Counted from the stretch's first letter, positions 31,400-44,038 are shown. The stretch: 64,000 nucleotides of DNA from Plotosus lineatus (GCA_024760905.1 CM045750.1:16556919-16620918); one strand, 5' to 3'. The notes: generated by a model not told the origin, from the letters alone. A program made the numbers and translations.

Positions 31400-31489
31400 G
31401 GTTACCTTTCACCCAGAGTCGGTTGAGAAAGGCTTCATCATAGAAATAAGTGGTTTGCCGATTAAATAAATATATAAATAAATAAATGA

Positions 31490-32288
31490 ACACTTTGTCA
31501 GTTGTAATCGTTTTATATTAATATCAATGCATATATTTATGGATAATTGGAGATAACACCTCAATCATTGTCCTGAATTTGTCCCGAAAATAAGAGAAAC
31601 ATCTTTCAGAGGCATGTACACATTTCACAGTCCAGTTCCATTTGTTGTTTGACAGAAAGTTGGCTCTTTTTGTTCCAGTTTCATAAAATATTCATTTGGC
31701 AGAAGTAGTCCATTAAATAAAGCGGCCAAGCCTAGAGCACACTCAGATTTGCACTGCTGTCGCCTACCAGTGCATAAAATGTCTTCCTTCACCAGGCAAT
31801 TTTACCATGTTTGCATTTACACTCTTAAAAGCTCATTTGAAATTCAAATGTATTAACCCATCCTAAGGAATACTGTAAATGATAAACTTCCAAAAGACAA
31901 GTCAGTTGTTTTTGGTGTGTGTGTGTGTGTGTGTGTGTGTCCTCCCCCCAACCCCCAGCAACAATGTAATGGTGTAATAGAAAGTGTGGGCAGGCCAGCT
32001 GTCACTTAAACCGGTTGCCAAGTCTAATAGAACTACCACATAATCCTCATTAGCCAAGAAGACAAAGATAAGCAAAGCATCTAAAGGACCCAAGTGTTGG
32101 ACTAATTAAAAGTAATAATGTGGGTGTGCAGTCTATGCTTAGAGTGACAGGCAAAAAATTAAAGACAAAAATAATGGCAGGTGATTGTGCGGGTTGTTTT
32201 GGCCAGAAGAGTTGAGGTGTGTACACATATTTAATTAAGTATTCAAAATGTGGGGAAAATGTTTACATGATGGCCTTCATAACATGCA
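31490..32288. other. repeat-poor sequence with (TG)n
   Basis: A (TG)n run lies at 31914-31940. The interval is otherwise complex, AT-rich sequence without recognised elements; 31690-31860 is a candidate conserved stretch. No exon recognised. Confidence 0.35.
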
Positions 32289-32611
32289 GTCATTCCGTTT
32301 ATTGTAGAGTTGCAGGGAGGTTGGAACTTATGTCAGCCAATTCTGAGCAAAGGCAGTGTACACCTTGAACATCTTGCCAGACAATCATAGGGCTAACATA
32401 CACAATCATGCATACTCACATTCACACCAGGGGCAACTTGGATCATCCAGTCAATCTAATGTGCAGACTGTAGACTGTGACAGAAAACCAGAACACCCAG
32501 CGGAAACTCATGCCAGGGAGAACATGCTACACTGAAGCACCCTCACTGAGTGCGAGACTTGAACCCAAGACTTTCTTCCTGTTAGGTGGACATGATAATC
32601 ACTACACCACC
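32289..32611 (-). mobile_element. V-SINE, full length but for the last bases
   Basis: Tail1 (GTTGCAGGGAGGTTGGAACT), central block and head (AATCACTACACCACC) lie on the minus strand. Its extreme 5' end is displaced by the adjoining SINE-B. Confidence 0.82.
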
Positions 32612-32938
32612 ATTCATCATTTTCTGTAACCGCTTAATACTAATTAGGGTCGTGGGGAGGCTGGCGCCCATCCTTGTCGACTCCGGGCGAGGGCAGAGTA
32701 CACCCTGGACAGCTCGCCAGGCCATCGCAGGGCAGAAACACACTGACTGCTTTGCAGCTACTCTTGTCAAAAGTCAACAATGGTTCTTTTAAATGCCTCT
32801 CACCATAGACAGTGAGAGACATGGCCGGCCTTTGATTACCCAGTTAGCTGCACTGGGGGGACAGGGACAACCTTGTGGAGAGTGGAACTCGAACCCCCAA
32901 CCTTAGGATCAGCGATCCAACGCCCTATACCACTGTGC
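32612..32938 (-). mobile_element. SINE-B with tail1
   Basis: Tail1 TCTGTAACCGCTTAATACTA up to CCAACGCCCTATACCACT; the outermost head bases are missing. GTGCCA beyond it may be the displaced V-SINE end, suggesting insertion into the V-SINE head. Confidence 0.85.
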
Positions 32939-32967
32939 CAAGCGAAAATCAAGTCTCGCTTAGTCTC

Positions 32968-33243
32968 TGTCATTTTCTGAACTGCTTCATCCTTTTTTGG
33001 CTCACAGTTAGGCTGGAGCCTATCTCAGCTGACACTGGGTGAAGGCGGGGTACACCCTGCACTATACTACTCACACAACCATTCACAAGTATGGGCAATT
33101 TGGAACAGCCAATTTGCATAATGCTGGGAGAGGCAACCAGAGTTCCTGGAGAAAATTCATAAAGGCAAAGGGAAACCATAAAAACTCCACACAGAAATGT
33201 CCAAGCCTGGGAACCCAGGACCTTTTTTGCTCTGAGACAGGCA
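32968..33243 (-). mobile_element. V-SINE, head truncated
   Basis: TGTCATTTTCTGAACTGCTT (tail1 end) to GACCTTTTTTGCTCTGAGAC. The tRNA-like head is replaced after CACACCCAG. Confidence 0.78.
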
Positions 33244-34099
33244 CACCCAGTATATAATCTGCGAAAAATGAAGAAATGGAAACTAAAAGTAAATTTCTAT
33301 AGTTTCTATTTACTTACTTCAACCATGAGAGAATCAGGTTGGGTGAACTATGTGTTACGAGCCAAGCTAAGTACCATATAGCTAACACTACTAGTGTAAC
33401 CTACTCGTTTTCAATTTACCACATACTACACATGCTCCGAGTGGTCCTTATATACTACCCAGAAACATTCACAGGTAAACAAACTAAAACAAGACACATG
33501 TTTTATTTCTCCAATTTAAAGTGAACTAATAATGATGCTGCCTTCTCCACATGACCATGAGAACTGTGAGAGTGCACTGTTTTGATTGGAGTCTTATACA
33601 CTCAGGATATTGTTTTTGAAAGCCGAGATAGCAGACCAATCAGATCACACTATTTGAATTTTGATGACGCTATCAATGACGTAATGTTTTGTAACTATCA
33701 CCTTATAACTGTCCCATCTCCAAAGTTTGACATTGTCCAAATAAGATTTCTTTAACGGAAATCCAGTATCACCACAGGGTGGCAAGATACCACTCTACTG
33801 GACAAGTTCACTTCTGAAAACATGTTATATGCCAGAATCATATCATGCGCTTCCTCAATGAGATTGAGATTAAAATCATTTCTATTCAAATGAGTAATGC
33901 ATTGTGTGGCAGTACGAGGTTATTTTGCTTCCTAAAAAACAAAGATAGAATTTTTAAACATTGCAAACACAATTCTATCTGCCTATGTTATTTTGGTTAC
34001 TAAAAAGACTTTTATGGTTTCAAACAAGTAACAGTTTGGAGAAGAAGCTGGAGGAGAACAAGTTACCATCACTCAGATATTTGTTTATTTTACCATTAT
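33244..34099. other. unassigned AT-rich sequence
   Basis: No SINE, MITE end or tandem array is visible. The open frame 33339-33524 has no known domain. Confidence 0.3.
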
Positions 34100-34352
34100 T
34101 ACCGTAATTTCTGGACTATAAGCCTCTACTTTTTTCACATACTTTGAACCCTGCAGTTTAAATAACGATGCAGCTAATCTGTATATATTTTAGGGGCTAA
34201 CGGCCTCCAGGGAGTGCTCTGGCAGGAAGTGCAAGAGCGAGACAGACACCTGCATCTTATAAAAAGGCGCGGCCTATATTTGTACATTTATTTATTTTAA
34301 GTTGGTGCGGCTTATATTCAGGTGTGCTCAATGGTCTGGAAATCACAGTGTG
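34100..34352. mobile_element. MITE with CCGGACTATAAG-type ends, copy 2
   Basis: The left end CGTAATTTCTGGACTATAAG and right end TGGTCTGGAAATCACAG are inverted. Internal CATACTTTGAACCCTGCAG and GGCAGGAAGTGCAAGAGCG match the copy at 21.0 kb. It is uninterrupted, about 250 bp, which gives the ancestral size. Confidence 0.78.
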
Positions 34353-34976
34353 CACAGTCGAAATATTAATATAAGGTTCCTACACATGCACATGTATATC
34401 AGAGGGACAGATGCTATAGGTTTTTCTTGATGTTCCAAAACAACCTTGATGGATAGACACTTAGAATTCTGCTACTATTGACATTCTAAAATTGTTCACA
34501 TTCATAAAAATAAATATCATCTCTGTTCTATACTTAAATAAAAGAATGAATAAATGTAACCTAACGCCATGGCTGTAGAGTTTGAAAAGATGCAAAGGCA
34601 AATCTGGTTACCACTGACTGTGGTGCAACCATAGTGACATGGGGTTTGGACTATATATTTTCATGTGCAACAGTCTGTATCAATTATATAGACTTGTTAA
34701 AGCTGACAGGGAGGCTCCAGGAAGGATAATTAAAACTCTGTACTGAATAGTGTTTCAAAATACGTAACATGTCAAACCTTGAGCTGGATGAGCAACAACA
34801 GCAGAGGACCACATCAAGCTCTACTCCCGACAAGCAAGAACAGAATCTGAATATGCATGGTGTAGGGTATATACCAACAACTGGTCACTGGAGAAGCACA
34901 GAATGATGAATAAGCAGAAAAACAGGAGTTAATAGTAAATTTACTGGTGAAATACACGTCATCACTTGAAATGATA
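34353..34976. other. unassigned non-coding sequence
   Basis: No recognisable element. Mixed AT-rich sequence. Confidence 0.3.
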
Positions 34977-35482
34977 TAGGGATCCCTCACTTTCCACGGT
35001 TAATGGGGACCGACACCCCCCCCCACAACAGCCGATTTACGCGAAGTAGGATCGACCCCACTGACCATATAGTCATATGGATGATGACGTATATGTACAT
35101 GTATGTGTATATAATATCAATAAATACATAAACACAATGCTGATAATAACAATTAAACATTAAAAAAATAATGAATAAGATGTACATAAAATATAAATAC
35201 ACACACACATACAGATGTGCACGAGCACACACACACACACACACACACAGGTGCGCGTGCACACACTCGGATGCGCACCACACATAAAAATGTAAGTAAA
35301 TTTGTTTATTTGTTTTTGTTTGTTTGGGTTTTTTTTGTTTATTTGTTTTTTGTTGTTGTTGATTTTTGCATAATTGGCCTTGTTTTGTGGCCTTTTCTCT
35401 TAATTTCAATGAATATTTTTTGAAAAACCTGCGATGCACTGAAGCGGCTGAAACTGAAGCATGAAGTAGCGAGGGATCACTG
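34977..35482. mobile_element. CA-carrying Tigger-like MITE, copy 2
   Basis: TAGGGATCCCTCACTTTCCA and GAAGTAGCGAGGGATCACTG are the ends. (CA)n lies at about 35226-35249 in the same internal position as copy 1, followed by GGATGCGCACCACACATAAA and GCATAATTGGCCTTGTTTTG. The 150-codon minus-strand frame across it is spurious. Confidence 0.88.
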
Positions 35483-35510
35483 TATATGTTCCCTTTTGAT
35501 CACTTTCTCT

Positions 35511-35779
35511 CACTTATTTGCTGAACCACTTAATCCTACTTTTTGGGTTACGAAGAGCCTGATGCCTGTCTCTGGTGACACTGGGTGAAGACAGGATACA
35601 CCCTGAACAGTTGACAAGACCAACACATACATTTACATGGACACCTATGGGCAATTTGGAACAGCAATTTGGGGAGCAGTCCAGAATACCCGGAGGAAAC
35701 CCATGCAAGCAAGGAGAGAACATGCAAACTCTTCATAGAAACATGCCTACGTGCTAACTAACGGCACCGTACCACCTGA
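35511..35779 (-). mobile_element. V-SINE, diverged
   Basis: Tail1 GCTGAACCACTTAATCCTAC to a damaged head (CTAACGGCACCGTACCACCTG). The central block has a deletion at GGAACAGCAATTTGGGGAGC. Confidence 0.78.
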
Positions 35780-35794
35780 CTACTGTTCATGAAT

Positions 35795-36000
35795 GATTGT
35801 GCTTTTGTGGGTTTCCTCTGGGTGGTCTTGTTTCCTCCCACAGTCTGAAGACATACACATTAGGCTGATTAATTAATTCCATTGAATGGTTGTTCAACTG
35901 GTGAGCTGTTCACCCAGTGTCAGCTGAAATAGGCTTCAGCTTCCTTGTGACCCTAATAGGATTAAGCAGTTTGGCAAATGGAGCGAGTGAGAGAGTGAGT
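35795..36000 (+). mobile_element. V-SINE, 5'-truncated
   Basis: GCTTTTGTGGGTTTCCTCTG through TCCCACAGTCTGAAGACATA to tail1 TAATAGGATTAAGCAGTTTG. It is head-to-head with the previous copy. Confidence 0.8.
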
Positions 36001-36639
36001 AGACTTATTGAGTCCAAATGAAATCTTAATTTTTCTTTGGTGCTTGTGGCAGTAAGACAATGTTCAAGCGCTCTTTTCAGGTGGAGAGGTGTCAGATAAA
36101 GCCAGCAGATAAGCAAATAAATACACCTGTGGATAATTAGGTGTTGGTTGGAGATGAGATGAGTGAGATGAGACTGGGAATGGTGTATTGAAAGCCATGA
36201 AAAGAGTTTGGTTTATTGTTATTTTTTTCTTAATTTTGAGATCTTATGTCATGAACAGGGAGTTTAGTGCTTGTTGTTGTTTACTATGCTATAAAATCGA
36301 TATTGAAAATATCATACTTTCATTATCAGGTTGTTTTTACTTACATTTTCAGCAGTTGCAAGCTGCAAAAATCTGTTTAATTGTTTGCGTTAACAAGGTT
36401 GAAATGGCTGCTGTTATATTCGTGTAAGTGATGAAATTGTGAGAATACAGAAGCTTCTGAATAAAATAAAATTATCACATACGAGCTTCTTCTGTTTACA
36501 TACAGACATTATCTTGTTTATAAGAAAGGATGGTGTACACACCACTGTTTATTCACATGAAAATTACTTCCATATTTACCACCATACAATGTGTGCAATG
36601 TTTCATTAAGTTTAGGCTTAATTTCCCTTAAAACACAGT
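36001..36639. other. unassigned AT-rich sequence
   Basis: The 79-codon frame at 36188 is hydrophobic but has no recognised domain or signal of a real gene. Nothing else is seen. Confidence 0.3.
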
Positions 36640-36906
36640 TTATTTTTATACTTTTTGTCACATTTCAGTTACATAAATGAGAAATGTTTTGCATTTATTT
36701 ACTACTACATATATTTATGTGAGTAGAAAATGAATGAATGAATAAAGGAAAAGAGGACAAATGTCTAAATGAATCATTGTGCAATGTAGATTTCATGGTT
36801 GCCCTTTTAGAATAGGTGTTCAGCGATTAGTCAACAAACCCCCGCCCCCCAATCAATTTTAAATTTAGTGCTGTGACCCTCACTGAAAATAAGTTTGACA
36901 CCCCTG
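36640..36906 (+). mobile_element. hAT-type 3' fragment, second copy
   Basis: GATTTCATGGTTGCCCTTTT, CAATTTTAAATTTAGTGCTGTGA and AAATAAGTTTGACACCCCTG match 18470-18640. The end AGTTTGACACCCCTG is a typical hAT terminus. The left boundary is uncertain. Confidence 0.5.
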
Positions 36907-36911
36907 GATTA

Positions 36912-37250
36912 GCGCCTCCAAATTACAGCAAAAAGTTTCTGGGTTTAAGTCCCGAGCTCAGCACGTATGTTTCTGTGTGGACTTTGCATTTTTTTCCTGT
37001 GCTTGTGTGGGTTTCCTCTGGACATCCGAGTTTCCCCCGCATATTCCAAAGCCTTGCACATTAGGCTAATTGGCTGTTTTAAATTGCCCCTAGATGTCAA
37101 TGTGAGTGGAAATAGTTGTGTGTGTGTGTGTTTGTGTGCATGAGTGTGTGGGCCGTTAATGAAGTACCCTGCCATCATCCAAAGGTGGCTGAGACAGGCT
37201 CCAGCCTCCTCGTGACCCTAAAAGAAGATTAAATGGTTTGGTAAATTAAT
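36912..37250 (+). mobile_element. V-SINE, head truncated, GT-rich linker
   Basis: B box GGGTTTAAGTCCCGAG, central block, a modest (GT)n at about 37117-37138 and a complete tail1. Confidence 0.82.
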
Positions 37251-37691
37251 GGCCTTTTATATTAAGATGAAACATAAGGGCAGGAAACCATTTCCAGTTT
37301 CTCACATCATAAAGTTTTGACAAGGTACACTTTGAACGAAATAATTTTCTGCATGATTTACTGTATAGGCCTGGATACGTTATGGGCTCAGTACTCTGGA
37401 TAGCAGGTTCTTTGACAGATACTGGGACAGTGTATGAATCAGAAAAAGAAGGAGGTGTTAAAAATTTGAGATTTGAGGTGATCTGAGGGCTTCTCTGCAG
37501 TAAAAACTAAACGCAATGCATTAGACTTGATGTTTACTGATTTTGACCAATCAACAGTTAAATATTAGCATTTTACATGATTACCATATTGCCATATTTG
37601 AGATTAGCCAAATAGAACAGAGCTCAAGGCTCCAAGGGCCTATCTTCATATTTGTAACAGACTGATTTCATAAAAGGATCACTGACTCCAG
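37251..37691. other. unassigned sequence
   Basis: No element recognised. Complex sequence of moderate AT content. Confidence 0.3.
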
Positions 37692-38040
37692 ACGGCAAGG
37701 TGTTAGTTAGTGAGTCTGTGGCACATCCGCCTCACATCAAGAATGTTCTGGGTTCAATCCAGCGAGGGTGTCTCTGTGTGCAGTTTCCATGTTCTTTTAT
37801 AGCTTGCAGGGGTTTTCCTCCAGGTAATTTTGTTTCTATCCACAGGCCAAAAATATCCCCATTAGGCTAATTAGCTGTTCCAATTTGCCACTAGGTGTAA
37901 GTGTGAATGGTTGGATGTATTGGTCTTGTAATGTACTAGTAAGGTATTCAGGGTATACCCCGCCTTCTCACAGTGTCGGCTGCGAAAGGCAACAATCTCC
38001 TTGCGACCTTTGCAGGATTAAACAGTTTGGAAAACTGTTT
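37692..38040 (+). mobile_element. V-SINE, full length
   Basis: GGCAAGGTGTTAGTTAGTG-type head, B box GGGTTCAATCC, central block CTATCCACAGGCCAAAAATA and tail1 up to AACAGTTTGGAAAACTG. Confidence 0.82.
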
Positions 38041-38047
38041 TGCCAAA

Positions 38048-38762
38048 CTATCATTGGAACACTGGTTTCCTCTAAAGTAGTGCTTCTCAATTATTTTTGT
38101 GGCGCCCCCTCTAGGAAGGAAAAAACATTTAACCCCACCCCCACCAAGCACGCGACTATAAATAGTATTATTTGGCTATAAAATTATTAGTACACATCTG
38201 CATAATATTGTTTCTTTATTAACATTAAAAACAAAAAAAGAAAGCAATATAGTTCAACTTACAATAAAAAAAACTTCATTAACATTGCTTTTTAATCTGT
38301 AATAGAAAAGAGTTAAAATGCACCAATGTGCCTGAAATAAAAAAAAAAATACATCCTTATTCAAACTCATTAAACTTGTTTATGTCTTTTATCTCTCCGT
38401 CTCTCTCTCTCTCTCTCTCTCTCCACCTTTCTCTTCATTCCTGTTAGAAATTTTTCCATGTTGTTTCTTGAGGGGTTGTTTACTGCACTTCATATCGTTT
38501 GCTTGTGAGAAAAACCGCTACACCATAGCGCGACAATGAGAGCACCACTGCCCACTAATGGAGTGGAGGTACAATTACACTTAATTCTCGTACACTATTC
38601 CAGAAAAGCATGTTCCCCAAGGTCATATGTGCCCCTGTATCTCACCCCCCCCCCGGCATCATACCGCGCCCCCCCAAGTGGGGCACACCTCACTATTTGA
38701 GAAGCACTACTCTAAAGGCATGCAAATTAGGTTAGTTTGCTGTTCTAAATTGCCCCTAGGTC

Positions 38763-38800
<38 letters not shown>

Positions 38801-38934
38801 TGTGTTAGCCCTGTAGTGGACTGGCGAGCTGTTCAGGGTGCACCGGTGAGGCTCACCAGTACCAGTTTAAATAAGCTACAGCCTCCAGGGGACATTAATA
38901 AGAGTAAGAAGTTTGGCAAGTGAGTGAGTGAGAA
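38048..38934 (+). mobile_element. V-SINE split by a hAT MITE
   Basis: A short central block (CACTGGTTTCCTCTAAAG) precedes the MITE. It resumes with GCATGCAAATTAGGTTAGTT, (GT)n at about 38768-38795 and tail1. Confidence 0.8.
38078..38709. mobile_element. hAT MITE (TGCTTCTCAA ends), copy 3
   Basis: Perfect 13-bp inverted ends (TAGTGCTTCTCAA / TTGAGAAGCACTA) and a perfect 8-bp duplication CTCTAAAG (38070-38077, 38710-38717). It lies in the opposite orientation to the other two copies. (CT)n is at 38399-38422, and a C-rich subterminal block precedes the right end. Confidence 0.92.
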
Positions 38935-39294
38935 TCAATGACTTGATCGACCAGCTGATTTTTTTTCTGTGGGTGAAGAAGATAAAAACATGATAGTGGA
39001 GAATGGGACAATTAGCATGGCATAATTGATGATTACTATTTGTTGGCTACATACAGGATTTTCACTGCACATTCATTTTCATTACATCACATTCATACTC
39101 TGCTGTATTTCTGTGCCAGGTTTATGTGAGTCCATTCTCCAGGACAAGGCATCCATTGACCAAAGAAATGCTTCCATAGCTCCAATGTACATGACGAGCA
39201 AAACATCACGATTGTTTAACTTACCACAACAGTAGAAACCGATGAAAATCAGAAGCCAACATCACAATAGATAGATAGTCTTGCACATACAGCT

Positions 39295-39700
39295 GAAGGG
39301 GTGATCGGTGTAATAGAAAAGTGACTCATGTGAATGACAATTCACATCTGCTGCATTTCTTTCTCAAATCTGTCCTGTGATATTCGCAGAATTGTATTTT
39401 AGTTGCCTGGTTCATGAATTCATCGCAAAATTTCCTCAAATGTCACAAAACAAGGCTCTCAGGAGTAGTAGGGATTTAGTTTTAATTTGTTTTTCATTTG
39501 CAAGGAAAAGCAACAAGTTGGAGAATCCCATGCAGAACGTGTAAGAAAAGTTGACGCATACCATGTTCTGTATACTTTGTGATAATTCATATTTTATTTG
39601 TACTTTGCTTGTGCTAACATGCAAATAAAAAGCGAATGGTTTGAGAACATTAAGCAAACCAAACGTGACTGATTTAGAACAAGAGATTCCCTTTTGTAAA
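39295..39700 (+). mobile_element. old dispersed repeat, uninterrupted copy
   Basis: Collinear with 20690-21031 plus 22224-22340: GATCGGTGTAATAGAAAAGT, TTTGCAAGGAAAAGCAACAA, ATTTTATTTGTACTTTGCTT and GCAAATAAAAAGCGAATGGT. Non-coding; family unknown. Confidence 0.6.
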
Positions 39701-39725
39701 ATATCCGCAAACTAATCGTGATCAT

Positions 39726-39741
39726 CTATATATATGTATAG

Positions 39742-39813
<72 letters not shown>
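39726..39813 (+). repeat. (TA)n array
   Basis: A near-pure TA run that directly abuts the next element. Confidence 0.92.
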
Positions 39814-40523
<710 letters not shown>

Positions 40524-40529
40524 TCGGTG

Positions 40530-40867
40530 AAATACTGTGCATATACACTCAACTCTACGGACCCGTGTTTATCAGAAGCTATATGCAAAGTCTGGAGTAG
40601 CTCAGTAATCAGCAGGGGCAGATGCAAGCCACTGCTTTGATAGTTGGCCGTTAGTCAGTGCACATCAGTACATATAGAGTAGCATCACATTGGATAATGT
40701 GCTTTTATATACACATACGTGCCATTTTTACCCATTTTTTGGTAATGAATCTGTTGTCATTACGCACTCTCGGAAGCTACGGACAATCAGCAAAACTGGA
40801 CCAAATGCCCCTTTTTGAAAATCAAATTGAGGGTTTTGTGTGTATGTGTGTGTGTGTGAGTGTTTGT
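40530..40867. other. unassigned sequence
   Basis: A short complex stretch between two arrays. No recognised element. Confidence 0.3.
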
Positions 40868-40883
40868 ATCTCTCTCTCTCTCG

Positions 40884-40952
<69 letters not shown>

Positions 40953-40974
40953 AGAGAGAGAAAGAAACTATCTA
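40868..40974. repeat. (CT)n-(AT)n-(AG)n quasi-palindrome
   Basis: CT repeats, then about 60 bp of AT, then AG repeats. Because CT and AG are complementary, the whole tract is an inverted repeat able to form one hairpin. Confidence 0.88.
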
Positions 40975-41256
40975 CACCAAGTTCATTTCAGATCAGCTCT
41001 GTGGAGAACCGCCCTCATATAGACTGCTCACTAGGCACGAAACAGTGCATTTATAGAATGGCATCATAACAACAGTGCTCGGGGTACCCGGGTTGGTTTT
41101 ATCGACTTCAGCCATGTTTTCTTAGCGTCACTACTCAGATACTTTAAATAAATGAAGAGAGGAAACAGAAGAGAAAGGCAAGACTGCAACCTATGCAAAG
41201 CAGCCACATGCATTTGCTATTTCACAAAACATAAACACAGATCGAGAGATTTGAAA
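40975..41256. other. unassigned sequence
   Basis: No recognised element. Confidence 0.3.
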
Positions 41257-41466
41257 GAGAGATTTCCTTTCGGCCTTTTCCCTTTATCAGGGGTCGCCAC
41301 AGCGGATAATTCGCGCATTTGATTTGGCATAGGTTTTTACGTCGGATGCCCTTCCTGACACAACCCTTTAGCAAGGGACAGAAACACGCTGACGGCTTTG
41401 CAGCTACTCTTTCATGAAAGTCAGCAATGGTTCTTTTACATGAACCTCTCACCATAGACAGTGATA
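41257..41466 (-). mobile_element. SINE-B with tail2, 5'-truncated
   Basis: The minus strand begins in the body (TCACTGTCTATGGTGAGAGG) and continues to tail2 (GGAAGGGCATCCGACGTAAA, GTGGCGACCCCTGATAAAGG). The tRNA-like head is missing. Confidence 0.88.
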
Positions 41467-42051
41467 TATATGTGAAAACCTGGCTGCCAAACTCACGTGT
41501 GGCTATTAACCTGATGTAGAATTTTATTTAAACACAAGTACACAGAAACTATAAACAGAAACAGATCTACTCTAGAACCCATATCACATACTGGAGTGGA
41601 CAGAAGGTGAAATATGGGCAATTCATCAGCTCTTCTCGTACCTCAGCAGTCTACATTCTTATCTAGTCATCAACATGTCAGAAGGAACCTGCAGCGCTGC
41701 TGTTATGTTTCTCTGCTATGATGTATTCATGTGGAGCAAGTGCACTTTTAACCATGTGGTTTTAACATGTCCTTCACCTGTATCATAAAAACCTTGCAGG
41801 CAGTACCGTGATCTAGACGTTAGCACAGTCTCCTCACATCAAGAAAGTCCAAGGACTTGCTTTTTGTGTCAACTTTGTGTTATTCCTTGAAAGAAATTGA
41901 AGAAGTGTGAATATTAGACTTTTTAAAAAATAGCAATGCCTGCCTTATTCTTTACAAATGCAAACATTCACTGTATAAACTGAAACATGTTGTTTTCCTT
42001 TGAATCACTGAACGAATATTTATTTGTATAAACACTGTTTCTGGGAACTGA
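41467..42051. other. unassigned, with a V-SINE head scrap
   Basis: 41797-41885 resembles a V-SINE 5' half (CAGTACCGTGATCTAGACGT, TCACATCAAGAAAGTCC). The rest has no recognisable element. Confidence 0.4.
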
Positions 42052-42132
42052 GATGAAAATGTTGAGGTTCTCTTTGGGAAGAATGAGGATGGATAGGATC
42101 AGGAATGAATACATCAGAGGGACAGCACATGT
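42052..42132 (+). pseudogene. RTE-type LINE C-terminal fragment
   Basis: The frame reads KMLRFSLGRMRMDRIRNEYI then RGTAHV, matching the 59.2-kb LINE ORF (KMLRFSLGVLRLDRIRNEDI). It is cut off by the following SINE. A few substitutions and no 3' tail. Confidence 0.75.
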
Positions 42133-42136
42133 ACGA

Positions 42137-42440
42137 TGTGTAATGGTTAGGTGCTGCAGTCATGATCAGGAGGTTGTGTGTTCGAATCCCAGTTAGATCC
42201 CCACTGTGCTAAGACCCCTGGGCAAGGTCTCAACCACAAGTGTGCCTCTGTTCACCCAGCAGTATAAATGCTACCAGTAAAAATATACTGGAAAGGTAAC
42301 CTGCGATGGACTCGCGTACCATCCAGGAGGAGTTGAACTCCTAGTTGCTTCACTCTATGCAAAACCGAGGCTAAGCACCGGTCTGATAAGCCACTATGGC
42401 TCGGGTGAAAAAGCCCAAAGGACTTACCTACCTTATAGAT
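42137..42440 (+). mobile_element. fourth SINE family, fuller copy
   Basis: TAATGGTTAGGTGCTGCAGT (A-box region), GTGTTCGAATCCCAG (B box), GACCCCTGGGCAAGGTCTCA, CACCCAGCAGTATAAATGCT, GATGGACTCGCGTACCATCC and GAACTCCTAGTTGCTTCAC, ending near AAAAAGCCCAAAGGACTTAC. It shares the middle with 29533-29780. Confidence 0.7.
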
Positions 42441-42459
42441 ATAGGTATATATACTGTGC

Positions 42460-43745
42460 GTATAGAATATTTATCGTGGCGAAAAGGCGCGGAACACACT
42501 CTACGAAGGAGCTTCAGCATTTTTACAGGGAAAATTGGTCAAAAACCTCCGGGGTCAAAAATTGATCCCATCTGAACACCTTGGGAACGTTCACGGAATG
42601 TGCGGAAAAGGCACAGAAAGACCGTCGGACATGGAAAGACAATGTCGGAATGCATGCGTAAAAGCGCTCGGATTACCTTCGGAACCAATGCGGATTACAA
42701 AGTAAGACCTTCGGATAATTCACGGAACGTTCACGGAAAGCACAGAACACTTGAGGAACGACTATGACACTACTCCATTTTAGAAGGAGGAGCTACGGAA
42801 TGATTGCAGAACAGGCATAATGAAGGCGGAACGTTCACGTTCAACATGGAATGACTGAGGAATACCCAGCGTAACCACGTTTCAACGAGGAAAAATCAGC
42901 AAAGATCAAAGGATTTGCTCCTGTTTCCACCTATAAATACGCGGAATCGACCAAGGAAGCTCACTCTCTCATTCATACTATATGTTTATAATGTATAATA
43001 TGTTTATAATGTACAATAACTTTACAAGCATATGTTAAATTTTAATGTACCATATGTTTCTAATGTGTAATATGTTTATAATTTACAATAAATTTAAATT
43101 TAAATAAATCTGTAAATATATTTAATATCAACAATGTCAATATGTTCCTTTTATTTGCACCTCAATAAATCATTCCAGACTAAAAACCATGAACACAAGT
43201 CCAAACCACAGTGATTATAACTTTAAAACTTTATTACATGAACAGGAAAACAGAAAAAATAAAATCAATGAACTGGAATAATTTATAGTGGAAGTGACTT
43301 CCGTTGAGTGTTCCACAAGTCTTCCGTGTTATCGGCAACCATTCCGCAAATGTTCCGCATATATTCCACAAACCTTCCGTGAGTATTCTGTGGGGATTCT
43401 GTGGCCGCTTTTGGCAACCCGGAAGAGGGGGGGGGTGGCTTGCGGTACGATCCATGAACACTGACAGAATAAAAGGAATGATCAAGAAACGTTTGAGGAA
43501 ATAACGGAACGTTTGTGGGACGACTGAGGAACCTAACGGAACACTGTCGGAAAATTTTTCCCTGAACATGCTTTTGAATATGTTCAAAAACGCGTTCGCG
43601 GAACATTTTGGCCTGCCGGAAGCGGAGGAATACATTCAGAATCATATGGAAGGACAAGGAAGATGACGGAACAACTGAGGAACGTTGGAGGATGACGACA
43701 TTTTTGCTTCCGTGAGTCTGCCGCGCTCCAGCGAAATGGGGTATA
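42460..43745. mobile_element. CGGAA-rich element, larger copy
   Basis: The left arm 42460-42860 and right arm 43440-43745 are full of CGGAAC motifs. A further block 43285-43430 carries the same motif reversed (TTCCG), and the AT-rich core 42950-43240 contains TATGTTTATAATGTA repeats. The right end (TTTTGCTTCCGTGAGTCTGC then CAGCGAAATGGGGTATA) matches the 23.9-kb copy. A clear left terminal repeat is not visible. Open frames on both strands lack domains. Confidence 0.65.
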
Positions 43746-43749
43746 GGTA

Positions 43750-43990
43750 GCTAAATCCTAATTGGGGTCGTGGGGAGGCTGGTGCCCATCTTAGCCAAAT
43801 ATGGGCAAAATAACAGCACCCTCAACAGCTTGCCAGACCATCGTAGAGCAGCATGTGAAGATGGTTGTGCTGCCCTTTGACAAAGAATGTATACATTCTT
43901 CACTGCAAGAAGTCCCTGAGCTCGAAACCTGTCCTTGATGATATTTCTTTGTGGTGTGCCGTGCTTACATGGGTTTCCTCCAGGTTCCGC
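43750..43990. mobile_element. two SINE scraps in opposite orientation
   Basis: 43750-43870 is tail1 on the minus strand (CCTAATTGGGGTCGTGGGGA). 43885-43990 is a plus-strand V-SINE B-box and central piece (ACATGGGTTTCCTCCAGGTT). Both are truncated. Confidence 0.65.
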
Positions 43991-44038
43991 CACTGACTAC
44001 TGTGGGCTGCACCTAGTTGTGACTGTAAATATAAAATA

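Noticed and set aside
34987..35439. 150-codon minus-strand frame with hydrophobic stretches
   Set aside because: It lies wholly inside a non-coding MITE and translates its CA and T-rich tracts; other copies do not keep it open.
36188..36427. hydrophobic 79-codon frame that could be a small membrane protein
   Set aside because: The hydrophobicity comes from T-rich sequence; there is no supporting context or homolog I can name.
43234..43657. two overlapping 124-133-codon minus-strand frames
   Set aside because: They fall in the CGGAA-rich element; overlapping frames on one strand both open point to biased composition, not coding.
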